Shown here: piece after piece, positions 56,329-64,000 of the stretch
Layout: every line of letters begins with the position of its first letter
Position numbering within the stretch: position 1 is the stretch's first letter
Source of the DNA: Alphaproteobacteria bacterium
Lineage (GTDB): Bacteria > Pseudomonadota > Alphaproteobacteria > Acetobacterales > Acetobacteraceae
Direction of reading: 5' to 3'
Assembly: GCA_026400815.1 (NCBI GenBank)
Contig: JAPLOI010000039.1
Coordinates: 1 to 64,000 of the forward strand
Length of the DNA stretch: 64,000 bases
Program-made: the position numbers and the translations under genes
Notes under the pieces: model-generated
Seen by the model: only the letters and a program-made list of their open reading frames with translations
Databases searched by the model: none
What the model was told of the DNA's origin: nothing

Positions 56329-56571
56329 ATGGATTTCACGCTGCGCAACCTCTCCGTCCTCGCCTACGCCCAGGGCTTCACCCTCTGGCATTACCGTGCC
56401 GCCGCCGCCCCCGTGGCCCGCGCCACCGCCCAGGGCTTCTTCAACCCCGCTTCCGACATGATCGCCGCCGGTGACATGGTGCTGGTCTCCGCCGCCGATG
56501 GCGGCCGCGTCCTCTTCGTCTCCAGCGCCAGCGAGGCCGGCGGGATCGCAACCACCAGCCTCGCGGGCTGA
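56329..56571 (+). CDS. Small unknown protein
   Basis: An 80-residue protein beginning MDFTLRNLSVLAYAQGFTLWHYRAAAA and ending EAGGIATTSLAG. The middle, FFNPASDMIAAGDMVLVSAADGGRVLFV, resembles small beta-barrel proteins seen in phage-like contexts of alphaproteobacteria. I do not assign a function. The start is used because CCGGAG precedes it and the frame upstream crosses the terminator. Confidence 0.6.
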   Translation: MDFTLRNLSVLAYAQGFTLWHYRAAAAPVARATAQGFFNPASDMIAAGDMVLVSAADGGRVLFVSSASEAGGIATTSLAG

Positions 56572-56610
56572 ACGCTTTCCAACCGGCCGCAATCCCGGCA
56601 CATACGGCGG

Positions 56611-57669
56611 ATGCACACCGCCCTCACCTCCGCCCTGATGCCGCTGCTGCGCCAGCTGGACCCGGAGACCGCCCACAACCTCGCGCTGCGCGCCCTGGAA
56701 CTGAACCTGGCCGGCCGCAGCGCGATCCCACCCTCCCCGCGCCTGGCCGTCCGCGCCCTGGGGCTCGATTTCCCCAACCCGATCGGGCTGGCGGCAGGGT
56801 TCGACAAGAACGCCCGCGCCCTGCCGGCCCTCGCCCGCCTCGGCTTCGGCTTCGTCGAGGCCGGCACCGTCACCCCCCGCCCGCAGGAGGGCAATCCACG
56901 CCCGCGCCTGTTCCGCCTGGAGGAAGACCGCGCGGTCATCAACCGCATGGGCTTCAACAACGAGGGCATCAAGGCCTACATGCCGCGCCTCGCCGCCGCC
57001 CACCCCGTGGCCCGTGCCATGGGCGTGCCCGTCGGCGCCAATGTCGGCATCAACAAGGAAGGTGCGGACCCGGAGCGCGACTACCCCGCCCTCGTTGCCG
57101 CCGTCGCCCCCCACAGCGACTACGTCGTCATCAACGTCTCCTCCCCCAACACCCCCGGGCTGCGAGACCTCCAGGGCGAAGCCCGCCTGCGCTCGATCCT
57201 GCGCGCCATCGCCACGGAAGTGTCCTCCCGCCCCAAGCTCCTGGTGAAGGTCGCCCCAGACCTCTCCGAAGACGGCCTGCGCAGCGTCGCCGACACCGCC
57301 ATGGAGGAAGGCGTCGCCGGCCTCATCGTCAGCAACACCACCATCCGCCGGCCAGACAGCCTGCAATCCCCCCAGGCCACCCAGGCCGGCGGCCTCTCCG
57401 GCCAGCCGCTGAAGCTCTTCGCCGAACAGGCCCTGCGCACCGTCGCCCGCCATGCCGGCCCCCGCCTGGTGCTGATCGGCGTCGGCGGCATCGCCACCGG
57501 GGAGGACATCCTCGCCCGCATCCGCGCCGGCGCCAGCCTCGTCCAGCTCTACAGCGAATTCGCCTATGCCGGCCCCGCCCTCATCCCGCGCCTCGCGCAG
57601 GAGCTGCTCGCCGCCATGGACCGCCAGGGCATCACCTCAATCGCCGACGCCGTCGGCGCAGACCTCTAG
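56611..57669 (+). CDS. pyrD: Dihydroorotate dehydrogenase (quinone), class 2
   Basis: A 352-residue flavoprotein of pyrimidine synthesis, converting dihydroorotate to orotate with quinone reduction at the inner membrane. It has the class 2 N-terminal helical domain (PETAHNLALRALEL), the FMN site NPIGLAAGFDKNA, the catalytic Ser loop NVSSPNTPGLR, and GVGGIATGEDIL-RIRAGASLVQLYS. Length fits. It follows the unknown gene by 39 bp and precedes the HAD gene. Confidence 0.97.
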   Translation: MHTALTSALMPLLRQLDPETAHNLALRALELNLAGRSAIPPSPRLAVRALGLDFPNPIGLAAGFDKNARALPALARLGFGFVEAGTVTPRPQEGNPRPRLFRLEEDRAVINRMGFNNEGIKAYMPRLAAAHPVARAMGVPVGANVGINKEGADPERDYPALVAAVAPHSDYVVINVSSPNTPGLRDLQGEARLRSILRAIATEVSSRPKLLVKVAPDLSEDGLRSVADTAMEEGVAGLIVSNTTIRRPDSLQSPQATQAGGLSGQPLKLFAEQALRTVARHAGPRLVLIGVGGIATGEDILARIRAGASLVQLYSEFAYAGPALIPRLAQELLAAMDRQGITSIADAVGADL

Positions 57670-57688
57670 CGACGACAGGCACCCCACC

Positions 57689-58540
57689 ATGGAACACCTG
57701 CGCGGCTTCGAATCCCTGGCCCGCCGCCACAACGGCTTCATCCTGGATCTCTGGGGCGTCATCCACGACGGCGTCACCCCCTATCCCGGCGCCGCCGATT
57801 GCCTCGCGCAGATCCGCGCCCTCGGCAAACCCGCCGTCCTGCTCTCCAACGCCCCCCGCCGCGCCCACGCCGCCCAGGCCGCCCTGCGGGCCATGGGCAT
57901 CGCCGACGACCTCTACACCGGCATCCTGACCTCCGGCGAAGCCACCCACATCGCCCTGCGCGACCGAACCGATCGCTGGTTCGCCCTGCTCGGCCGCCGC
58001 ATGTACCACCTCGGCCCAGACCGCGACCGCAACGTCTTCGACACGCTGGACCTCGACATCGTCGACCATCCGGCCCAGGCCGATTTCGTCCTCAACACCG
58101 GCCCAGACGACCTCGCCGGCCCCACCGAGGTCGCGGACTGGGACTCCCTGCTGCGCTCGTTCCGCGCCCATAACCTGCCGATGGTCTGCGCCAACCCAGA
58201 CCTCGAAGTCATCCGCGGCGGCACCCGCGTCATCTGTGCCGGCGCCCTGGCCCAGCATTACGAGACCCTCGGCGGCGACGTCCGCTGGATCGGCAAGCCC
58301 GACCCCGCCATCTACACCCCCGTCCTGGCCATGCTCGGCACCACGCCAGGCGAAACCCTCGCCGTCGGCGACTCCCTGCGCACCGACATCGCCGGCGCCA
58401 AAAGCCGCGACATCCCCTCCTGCTGGGTCCTCGGCGGCATCCACGAAGCCGAACTCGGCGGCGATCCCCAGCGCATCGAAGCCGCCGCCGCAGCAGCCGG
58501 GCTCGCGCCGGCGGCGGTGTTGCCGCGGTTTGTCTGGTAA
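57689..58540 (+). CDS. TIGR01459-type HAD superfamily hydrolase (class IIA)
   Basis: A 283-residue HAD hydrolase. Motif I is LDLWGVIHDG, motif II LLSNAPRR, and motifs III/IV are IGKPDPAIY and AVGDSLRTDIAGAKS. The W-G-V variant of motif I is typical of this NagD-like subgroup. Substrate unknown. It starts 20 bp after pyrD, and homologous pairs occur in other alphaproteobacteria. The convergent repeat element lies right after it. Confidence 0.9.
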   Translation: MEHLRGFESLARRHNGFILDLWGVIHDGVTPYPGAADCLAQIRALGKPAVLLSNAPRRAHAAQAALRAMGIADDLYTGILTSGEATHIALRDRTDRWFALLGRRMYHLGPDRDRNVFDTLDLDIVDHPAQADFVLNTGPDDLAGPTEVADWDSLLRSFRAHNLPMVCANPDLEVIRGGTRVICAGALAQHYETLGGDVRWIGKPDPAIYTPVLAMLGTTPGETLAVGDSLRTDIAGAKSRDIPSCWVLGGIHEAELGGDPQRIEAAAAAAGLAPAAVLPRFVW

Positions 58541-58546
58541 GGAAGC

Positions 58547-58716
58547 AAGCGGTTCTTTTTTGAAAAAAAGAACCAAAAAACTTCCACTCCTTGCACCCGT
58601 AGCCCGCGCCTTGGCGCGGGGTCCCCCGCCCTACCGCCGGCAACCACCTCGCCATCCCATGCGAGGCGCCAAGTCAAAAAGTCTTTTTGCTTCTTTTTCT
58701 TCAGAAAAAGAAGAAT
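58547..58716. terminator. Two-hairpin A/T-tract element, copy 3
   Basis: Hairpin A at 58551-58574 (GGTTCTTTTTT / AAAAAAAGAACC) followed by AAAAAACTT; hairpin B at 58690-58713 (CTTCTTTTT / AAAAAGAAG, loop CTTCAG) preceded by AAGTCTTTTTG. Orientation as copy 1. It separates the convergent genes ending at 58540 and 58719. Confidence 0.75.
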
Positions 58717-58718
58717 CC

Positions 58719-59645
58719 TTACTTACTGAAAACCCGCCCCAACCAAGCACAAGCCTCCCGCATCGCCTCCGTCGCCGCATCCACCTGGTTCACCCAGAAC
58801 AGGAACCCGTGGTTCATCCCGTCCCAGCGCGACAGCTCCGTGGGCACATGCGCGGCAAGCAGCCGCTCGGCATAGCGCACCCCCTCGTCGCGCAGCGGGT
58901 CGTATTCCGCCACCTGGACCAGCGCGGGCGGCAGGCGGGAGAGATCAGGTGCCACCAGCGGCGCCGCGTGCGGATCGGTGGCGGCCGAGGGATCGGCATA
59001 GTGCCCCCAGAACCATTCCATCGTGGCGCGCGTCAGCCCGTAGCCCACGGCATTCTCGGCGTAGGAGGGCATGTCCGCGCTGCAATGCGCCGTCGCGGGA
59101 TAGAGCAGCAACTGCCCAACCAGCGCCGGCCCACCCTCATCCCGAATCCGCAGCGCGGTCACCGCGGCAAGGTTCCCCCCGGCGCTGTCCCCGGCCACCA
59201 CAATCCGCGCCGGGTCGCCCCCCAGTTCGGCCGCATGCGCAGCAGCCCAGCGCGTGGCCATCAGGCAGTCTTCGGGTGCCGCGGGAAAGCGGTGCTCCGG
59301 CGCCAGGCGGTAATCCACCGAGATCACCAGCGCACCGGCGCCGCCGCACAGGTTGCGGCACATGCCGTCATGCGTATCCAGGCTGCACAGCACGAAGCCG
59401 CTGCCATGGAAGAACACCACCACCGGAAAGGGCCCGGTCCCCTCCGGCGTGTAGAGCCGCAACGTGAGCGGCCCGCCGGGCCCGTCGATCACGCGCTCCT
59501 CCACCCGGGCGACGGGGGCCGCGGGCGGCAGCACCTTCACCAGCGCATCGTAGCGCGCCCGGGCCTCGGCCACGCTCAGCGTATGGGTGCCGGGAAGATG
59601 CGCGGCACGGTCCAGCATTGCTTGGATCTGCGGGTCAACGGGCAA
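58719..59645 (-). CDS. Alpha/beta hydrolase (hormone-sensitive lipase family)
   Basis: A 308-residue esterase. Oxyanion motif HGSGF (HGGG variant) in VVFFHGSGFVLCSLDTHD, nucleophile GDSAGGN, Asp in the later block and His in GMNHGFLFW. The start is TTG at 59645 with GGGAGG in front; the frame extends to an in-frame ATG at 59747 with no family match. Short-chain ester substrates are likely. The nearby hairpin element separates it from the convergent HAD gene. Confidence 0.87.
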   Translation of the reverse strand: MPVDPQIQAMLDRAAHLPGTHTLSVAEARARYDALVKVLPPAAPVARVEERVIDGPGGPLTLRLYTPEGTGPFPVVVFFHGSGFVLCSLDTHDGMCRNLCGGAGALVISVDYRLAPEHRFPAAPEDCLMATRWAAAHAAELGGDPARIVVAGDSAGGNLAAVTALRIRDEGGPALVGQLLLYPATAHCSADMPSYAENAVGYGLTRATMEWFWGHYADPSAATDPHAAPLVAPDLSRLPPALVQVAEYDPLRDEGVRYAERLLAAHVPTELSRWDGMNHGFLFWVNQVDAATEAMREACAWLGRVFSK

Positions 59646-59724
59646 GGTGGCCTCCCAGGAGTTGTTGTTGCTGGGCCGTGCGATCGGCGCAGGCGGCACG
59701 CCGGAGCCGTGAATCGCCCGGCCG

Positions 59725-60519
59725 CTACCAAATCGTGTAACCGCCATCGATCAGAAGCGCGCTGCCGGTCATGTAGCGCGCGGCATCGCTGGCCAGATAC
59801 ACCGCCAGCGGCCCCAGATCCTCCGGCTGCCCGGCCTCGCCGATCGGCACGGAATCGCGAATGTTGTCGACCATCGCGGGGTTCTCCCGCGCCCAGCGCT
59901 TGTTCGGCTCGGTCATGAAGAACCCGGGCAGGATCGCATTCACTGTCACCCGATGCGGCGCCCAGTCGGCCGCCACCGCCTTGGTGAAATGGATCACCGC
60001 CGCCTTCGCCGCCTCATAGTGCCGCCCGCCAATGCCGCGATTGGCGATCAGCCCGCTCATGGAGGCGATGTTGATGACCCGCCCCGCCACCGCCTCGCCC
60101 GCCTTGGTCCGCGCCACCATCTGCCCGCCAACCAGCTTGGTGCACAGGAACGTGCTGGTCAGGTTCAGGTCGATCATCGCCTGCCAGTCCGCCAGCGATT
60201 GCGCCTCCACCGGCACGTTGATCCGCCGCCCGCCGATATTGTTGATCAGGATATCGATCGGCCCCAGCGCCAGCGCCTCGGCGCAGGCCCGCTCGCAACC
60301 CTCCGGCGTGCCGGCATCGCCCGTCAGCGTCCAGCACTGCCGCCCGCGCGCGCAAATATCGGCGGCGGTGGCCGCCAGGCTGTCGGCATCGCGCCCCACC
60401 ATCACCACGTCCGCCCCGGCCTCGGCGATGGCCAGCGACATCTCGCGGCCCAGGCCACGGCTGCCGCCGGTGATGAACAGGCGCTTGCCATCAAGGCGGA
60501 AGCGATCGAGCACAGTCAT
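59725..60519 (-). CDS. SDR family oxidoreductase
   Basis: A 264-residue classical short-chain dehydrogenase. NAD(P) site TGGSRGLG, NNIGG, catalytic Ser in NIASMSG and Tyr-Lys in HYEAAK, with LPGFFMT and the terminal LIDGGYTIW. The start MTVLDRF has GGGAGAA. Substrate unknown; likely NADP-dependent by similarity to gluconate/3-oxoacyl reductases. Confidence 0.92.
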   Translation of the reverse strand: MTVLDRFRLDGKRLFITGGSRGLGREMSLAIAEAGADVVMVGRDADSLAATAADICARGRQCWTLTGDAGTPEGCERACAEALALGPIDILINNIGGRRINVPVEAQSLADWQAMIDLNLTSTFLCTKLVGGQMVARTKAGEAVAGRVINIASMSGLIANRGIGGRHYEAAKAAVIHFTKAVAADWAPHRVTVNAILPGFFMTEPNKRWARENPAMVDNIRDSVPIGEAGQPEDLGPLAVYLASDAARYMTGSALLIDGGYTIW

Positions 60520-60571
60520 GGCATTTTCTCCCTGCCGCGACAGAAACACCGCGAGGCTGCGCTGGCAACCA

Positions 60572-60612
60572 GAGCCCGTCTGAGAACGCGCTCTGGCGAG
60601 TCAAACGGGCTC
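60572..60612. repeat. Hairpin repeat (second copy of the TGAGAAC...GAGTCA motif)
   Basis: An 8-bp inverted repeat GAGCCCGT / ACGGGCTC encloses TGAGAACGCGCTCTGGCGAGTCA, which matches 12148-12170 with one mismatch. It overlaps the stop codon of the cardiolipin synthase gene by two bases. Confidence 0.6.
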
Positions 60613-62053
60613 ACAGATACGGCAGCAGCAGCCGGCAGGCCGCATCGCGCAGCCGCACCGGCACCGTCCGCGCCAGCAACTCGCGCAACGTGGCCGGGCG
60701 CGTCGGCGTCTCGTCGATCAGGGCATCGATGCGGGTGGCCAACGCGGGGTCGAGCATCTCCACATTCAGCTCGAAATTCAGGCGCAGGCTGCGCATGTCC
60801 CAGTTGGCGCTGCCCATCAGGCACCAGGCGCCATCCACCGTCATCAGCTTGGCATGGTTGAACGGCGGCGCGCTCCACAGCACGTGGCACCCGGCCCGCA
60901 CCATGGCGAGCAACCCGTCGCGCATCGCCCAGTCCAGCACGCGGTGATCGCTGCGCTCGGCCACGATGATCTCCACCCGCACGCCACGCAGCGCGGCCAG
61001 CGCAAGCGTGCTGGCCAGCGCGTCATCCGGCAGGAAATACGGCGTCACGATGCGCACGCGCCGCTGCGCCGTCGTCACCGCAGACATCTTGAGCATCTTG
61101 ATCCGCTCGATGTCGTGATCGGGGCCGGAGGTCGCCACGCGCGCAAAGGCCTCGCCGGCGGCGCCGGTCGCGGGGAACCAGGCGGGGCCGCGCAGCTTCT
61201 CGCCGGTGGCGAACTCCCAGTCCTCCGCGAAGGCGGCCATCATCTGCGCCACCACCGGGCCCTGGCAGCGGAACTGCATGTCGCGAATGCCGCGCCGCCG
61301 CGGTCCCACCAGCAGGCGCCGCCGCAGCGAAGGCCCGGGCACCTCCAGGTTCTCGTCGCCGATGTTCAACCCGCCGACAAATCCCACCACGCCATCCACC
61401 ACCAGCAGCTTGCGGTGCGAGCGCAGGTTGAGCAGCGGCATGCGCCAGGGCAGGTGGGAGTGCAGGAAGCGCGCCGCCGGCACCCCCAGCCGGCGCAGCC
61501 GGTGATAGGCACCGGAATTGAACCACCCACCGCCGATGCCGTCGATCAGCACGCACACCGCCACCCCGCGCGCCTGCGCCCGCGCCAGGGCGGCGATGAA
61601 GGTGCGGCCGGTGCGGTCGTTGCGGAAGATGTAGCTGCTCAGCGCAATCCCGGTCCGCGCCGCCTCGATCGCCTCCAGCATGGCTGGGTAGGCGGCATCG
61701 CCATGCGTCAGCGGTTCCACCATGTTGCCCGCCAGCAGCGGCCGCCGCGTGATGCGGGTCGCCGCGCGCTCCAGCGGCATCAAGTGCGGCGGGCTCAAGG
61801 CGCAGCAGGCGAACTGGTCCGGCGCCGCAAGCTGCCGCCGCCGCAACCGCAGCCCTCGCCGCTCGATCCGGTTCACGCCCAGCAGCACATACAGCGCCGC
61901 GCCAAAGCCCGGCGCGAGCCACGCCAGCCCGATCCAGGCGGAGGCCGAAACCGGCGCGGGCCGGCGCAGCAGCACATGCGCCGTCACCGCGGCGGAGCCG
62001 GCCACCTGCAGCACCGCCAGCGCCGTCCAGGCGTAATCCCAATCCAGGGTCAT
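60611..62053 (-). CDS. cls: Cardiolipin synthase (phospholipase D family)
   Basis: A 480-residue membrane protein with two N-terminal helices (DWDYAWTALAVLQVAGSAAVTA and ASAWIGLAWLAPGFGAALYVLL) and two HKD motifs: HRKLLVVDGVVGFVGGLNIGDE and HAKLMTVDGAWCLMGSANWD. It makes cardiolipin from phosphatidylglycerol. Start ATG 62053 is used; GTG 62062 in frame is possible. Confidence 0.92.
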   Translation of the reverse strand: MTLDWDYAWTALAVLQVAGSAAVTAHVLLRRPAPVSASAWIGLAWLAPGFGAALYVLLGVNRIERRGLRLRRRQLAAPDQFACCALSPPHLMPLERAATRITRRPLLAGNMVEPLTHGDAAYPAMLEAIEAARTGIALSSYIFRNDRTGRTFIAALARAQARGVAVCVLIDGIGGGWFNSGAYHRLRRLGVPAARFLHSHLPWRMPLLNLRSHRKLLVVDGVVGFVGGLNIGDENLEVPGPSLRRRLLVGPRRRGIRDMQFRCQGPVVAQMMAAFAEDWEFATGEKLRGPAWFPATGAAGEAFARVATSGPDHDIERIKMLKMSAVTTAQRRVRIVTPYFLPDDALASTLALAALRGVRVEIIVAERSDHRVLDWAMRDGLLAMVRAGCHVLWSAPPFNHAKLMTVDGAWCLMGSANWDMRSLRLNFELNVEMLDPALATRIDALIDETPTRPATLRELLARTVPVRLRDAACRLLLPYL

Positions 62054-62075
62054 CCACGCCACTGGCGCGAAAGGC

Positions 62076-63653
62076 TCAGCCCTTGCGCAGGTTCCAGAAC
62101 AGCGGCCGCGCCGCGCGCAGGATGCCCGTCACATTGCTGCGCCGCGCAATCGGCGAGCGCCACATGCCGGTCGGCACGAACGGCACCTCCGTCAACGCCA
62201 GTTCCTGCATCTCCCGCCCCAGCCGCTGCTGCGTCGGCAGGTCGGCCGCGTCGTACCAGGCATCCCGCAGCGCCTCCATCGCAGGCGAGTTGTACCACCC
62301 GAACCAGGCCTTCTCTCCGGTGCCCCACAGCGACGTGTAAACGGCCGGGTTGGAAGAGGTGAAGCCACCGCCGGAAGTGCAGAAGATGCTCCAGCCCCCC
62401 TTCTCCACCGGCTCGCGTGAGGCGCGCCGCTGGATCAGGGATCCCCAGTCGGTGACCACGAACTCCACGTTCAGCCCAAGCTGGTTGCACAACGCCCGCG
62501 TCACCTGCGCAATCGCATTCAGCGTCGGGAAATCCGTGGGCGCCATCAGAACCAGGCGCTCGCCCTTGTAGCCGCTCTCCGCCACCAGCCGCTTCGCTGC
62601 CGCCAGGTCGCGCTTGCCGGTGATCTTCTCCATCCCCGCATCGCTGGCCAGCGGCGTACCCGGCGTCCAGATGCCCACGGGTTGCGTCGTGAACGGGCTG
62701 TCCGGCCCCATCACCGCGGCCAGATAATCCTTCTGGTCCGCCACCATCAGCAGCGCCTGGCGCAGCTTTACGTTGTTGAACGGCGGATGCAGGTGGTTCG
62801 GCCGCACAATGCCCAGCTCGCCCAGCAGGTCGGTGTTGTCCACCACCACGTCCCGGTTGCGCGACAGCACCGGGATCAAATCGGCCAGCGGCCGCTCCAC
62901 CCAGTCGATCTCACCGGTCTGCAGCGCCGCCGCCGCCGTGGCGGGGTCCGGCATGATGATCCACTCAACCCGATCAACATTCACCACCTTCGCCCCGGCC
63001 ATATTGCTCGGCGCCTCGGAGCGCGGGATGTATTTCTCGTTGCGCAGATACACGGCACGCGAGCCGCTGACCCATTCCTCCTTCACGAAACGAAACGGCC
63101 CGCTGCCAACGTATTCCGTGATCTGCTGGAAGGCGTCGGTCTTGGCGATGCGCTCCGGCATGATGTGGCAGTTATTGGCCAGCGCCATCGGCAGCAGCGG
63201 GAACGGCTTGCTCAGCACGATATCGAAGCTGCGGTCGTTCACCACGCGCATCTCGTTCAGCTGGCTGGCGATGCGCTGCCCCATGCCATCGCGCTTCATC
63301 CACCGCGAGAGCGAGGCGATGCAATCCACCGCCCGCACCGGCTCGCCATCATGGAACGCCAGCCCATCGCGCAGCGCCAACCGCCAGGTCAGCCGGTCAT
63401 CGCTGGTGGTCGCCCCCGCCAGCATCTGCAACCGCGGCAGCATCTGCTCGTCGAAGGTCCAAAGCTGGTCCCACACCATGTGCGCATGGTTCGCCGCCAC
63501 CGTCGCCGTGGTCCACACCGGATCGGCATTGGCGAGATTGGCCTGCGGCACGAATTTCAGCACCCGGGCCGCACCCTGGGCGATCGCCGGGCGGGCCAGC
63601 TGGGCGGTGGCGCCCAGCGCGGCGGCGCCGGCAAGGAGGCTCCTGCGCTTCAT
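62076..63653 (-). CDS. ABC transporter substrate-binding protein (SBP_bac_5)
   Basis: A 525-residue binding protein. Twin-arginine-like leader MKRRSLLAGAAALGATAQLARPAIAQG, then the family pattern FVPQANLANADPVW, LRDGLAFHDGEPVRA and GSGPFRFVKEEW. A good AAGGAGAG ribosome binding site is present. It is similar to the partial gene at 63814, which is divergent; no permease or ATPase genes are in view here. Confidence 0.92.
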   Translation of the reverse strand: MKRRSLLAGAAALGATAQLARPAIAQGAARVLKFVPQANLANADPVWTTATVAANHAHMVWDQLWTFDEQMLPRLQMLAGATTSDDRLTWRLALRDGLAFHDGEPVRAVDCIASLSRWMKRDGMGQRIASQLNEMRVVNDRSFDIVLSKPFPLLPMALANNCHIMPERIAKTDAFQQITEYVGSGPFRFVKEEWVSGSRAVYLRNEKYIPRSEAPSNMAGAKVVNVDRVEWIIMPDPATAAAALQTGEIDWVERPLADLIPVLSRNRDVVVDNTDLLGELGIVRPNHLHPPFNNVKLRQALLMVADQKDYLAAVMGPDSPFTTQPVGIWTPGTPLASDAGMEKITGKRDLAAAKRLVAESGYKGERLVLMAPTDFPTLNAIAQVTRALCNQLGLNVEFVVTDWGSLIQRRASREPVEKGGWSIFCTSGGGFTSSNPAVYTSLWGTGEKAWFGWYNSPAMEALRDAWYDAADLPTQQRLGREMQELALTEVPFVPTGMWRSPIARRSNVTGILRAARPLFWNLRKG

Positions 63654-63813
63654 CGTCTGCTCTCCTTGAAGCGCCCGTCATCCGGGGCGCGCATCAGCCT
63701 AACGCAGGCCGGGCGCCAAAGGGAACGACGACGTGCGCGTTGTCCCTGGCCGCCGCAGCATGCATGCTCCGTCCCATGTTCGGCCCCATGGTCGGTAACG
63801 TCAGGAGAATGCG

Positions 63814-64000
63814 ATGAGGATCACGGGATCAGCGATGCGGCTCGCGGCCGCGGGGCTTGCAGCCATCGGCCTGTCGGCGGCCGTGCCGCAGCAGGCGCAC
63901 GCCCAGGCCCAGGCCCCGGCCAACGTCCTGCGCGTGGTGCCGCATGCGGACCTCACCCTGCTCGATCCCGTCTGGGCGCCGATCGTCATCACCCGCCAAT
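63814..64000 (+). CDS. ABC transporter substrate-binding protein, partial (cut by window end)
   Basis: The first 62 codons only. After a leader (MRLAAAGLAAIGLSAAVPQQAHAQ) the mature start NVLRVVPHADLTLLDPVWAP aligns with that of the gene at 62076-63653, so this is a paralogous SBP_bac_5 protein. AGGAG lies upstream. The remainder lies beyond the window. Confidence 0.85.
   Translation, partial: MRITGSAMRLAAAGLAAIGLSAAVPQQAHAQAQAPANVLRVVPHADLTLLDPVWAPIVITRQ

Overview
The window is high-GC, gene-dense bacterial chromosome. The gene families point to an alphaproteobacterium, most likely an Acetobacteraceae member of the Roseomonas type: a tripartite tricarboxylate transporter (TTT) with a Bug-type binding protein, many Tat-like exported solute-binding proteins, a SapC-family protein, YqgE, a DUF1194 protein and an orphan Flp pilin. 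This placement is inference from gene content; no rRNA or marker set is present.

Left part (514-9246). A minus-strand run holds a deacetylase, an Flp pilin and a tight five-gene operon: GrdB-like protein, class III CoA-transferase, 3-mercaptopropionate-type thiol dioxygenase, enoyl-CoA hydratase and SapC. A complete TTT importer (TctC-TctB-TctA) is transcribed divergently from it. Together they look like an uptake and CoA-linked catabolic unit for a (thio)carboxylate. From 9439 to 12118 lie a MalM-like lipoprotein, a RES/Xre toxin-antitoxin pair and a metallophosphoesterase.

Middle-left (12302-29288). Amino-acid and peptide metabolism dominates: a D-threonine aldolase/D-serine dehydratase-like enzyme, an M81 (MlrC) protein, DUF2798, a threonine-synthase-like PLP enzyme, an M20 peptidase, a full Dpp/Opp-type peptide ABC transporter, a CocE/NonD hydrolase and a hydratase. 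Then come a tandem GNAT protein, two MFS transporters and two small genes.

Island (29644-41410). An 11.8-kb integrated element sits in a tRNA-Lys(CUU) gene. It is bounded by a 49-bp direct repeat: the complete tRNA gene lies at the right end and its 3' part at the left. It carries a tyrosine integrase, a type I restriction-modification set in the order R-S-M with a HigBA pair nested between S and M, an unknown protein, an AlpA-like DNA-binding protein, a Toprim primase-like protein and a P-loop helicase-like protein. The architecture resembles a phage satellite or integrative plasmid with defence cargo. hsdM has an in-frame TGA exactly at the Cys of its SAM-binding motif I, so the methyltransferase, and probably the whole system, looks inactivated.

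Right part (41508-64000). Housekeeping and metabolic genes: an M20 amidohydrolase, an RlmI-type methyltransferase, a lytic transglycosylase, a DsbA-like protein, a BepA-like M48 protease, a gamma-glutamyltransferase-like lipoprotein, an aminotransferase, a peroxiredoxin, YqgE, a DUF1194 protein, an aldo/keto reductase, a MarR regulator, an intradiol dioxygenase, an S24 repressor with a divergent unknown gene, PyrD, a HAD hydrolase, an alpha/beta hydrolase, an SDR, a cardiolipin synthase and two paralogous solute-binding proteins, the last cut by the window end.

A recurring non-coding feature is a two-hairpin A/T-tract element found three times (about 10237, 17522 and 58547). Each time it separates a convergent gene pair, so it is probably a family of bidirectional terminators.
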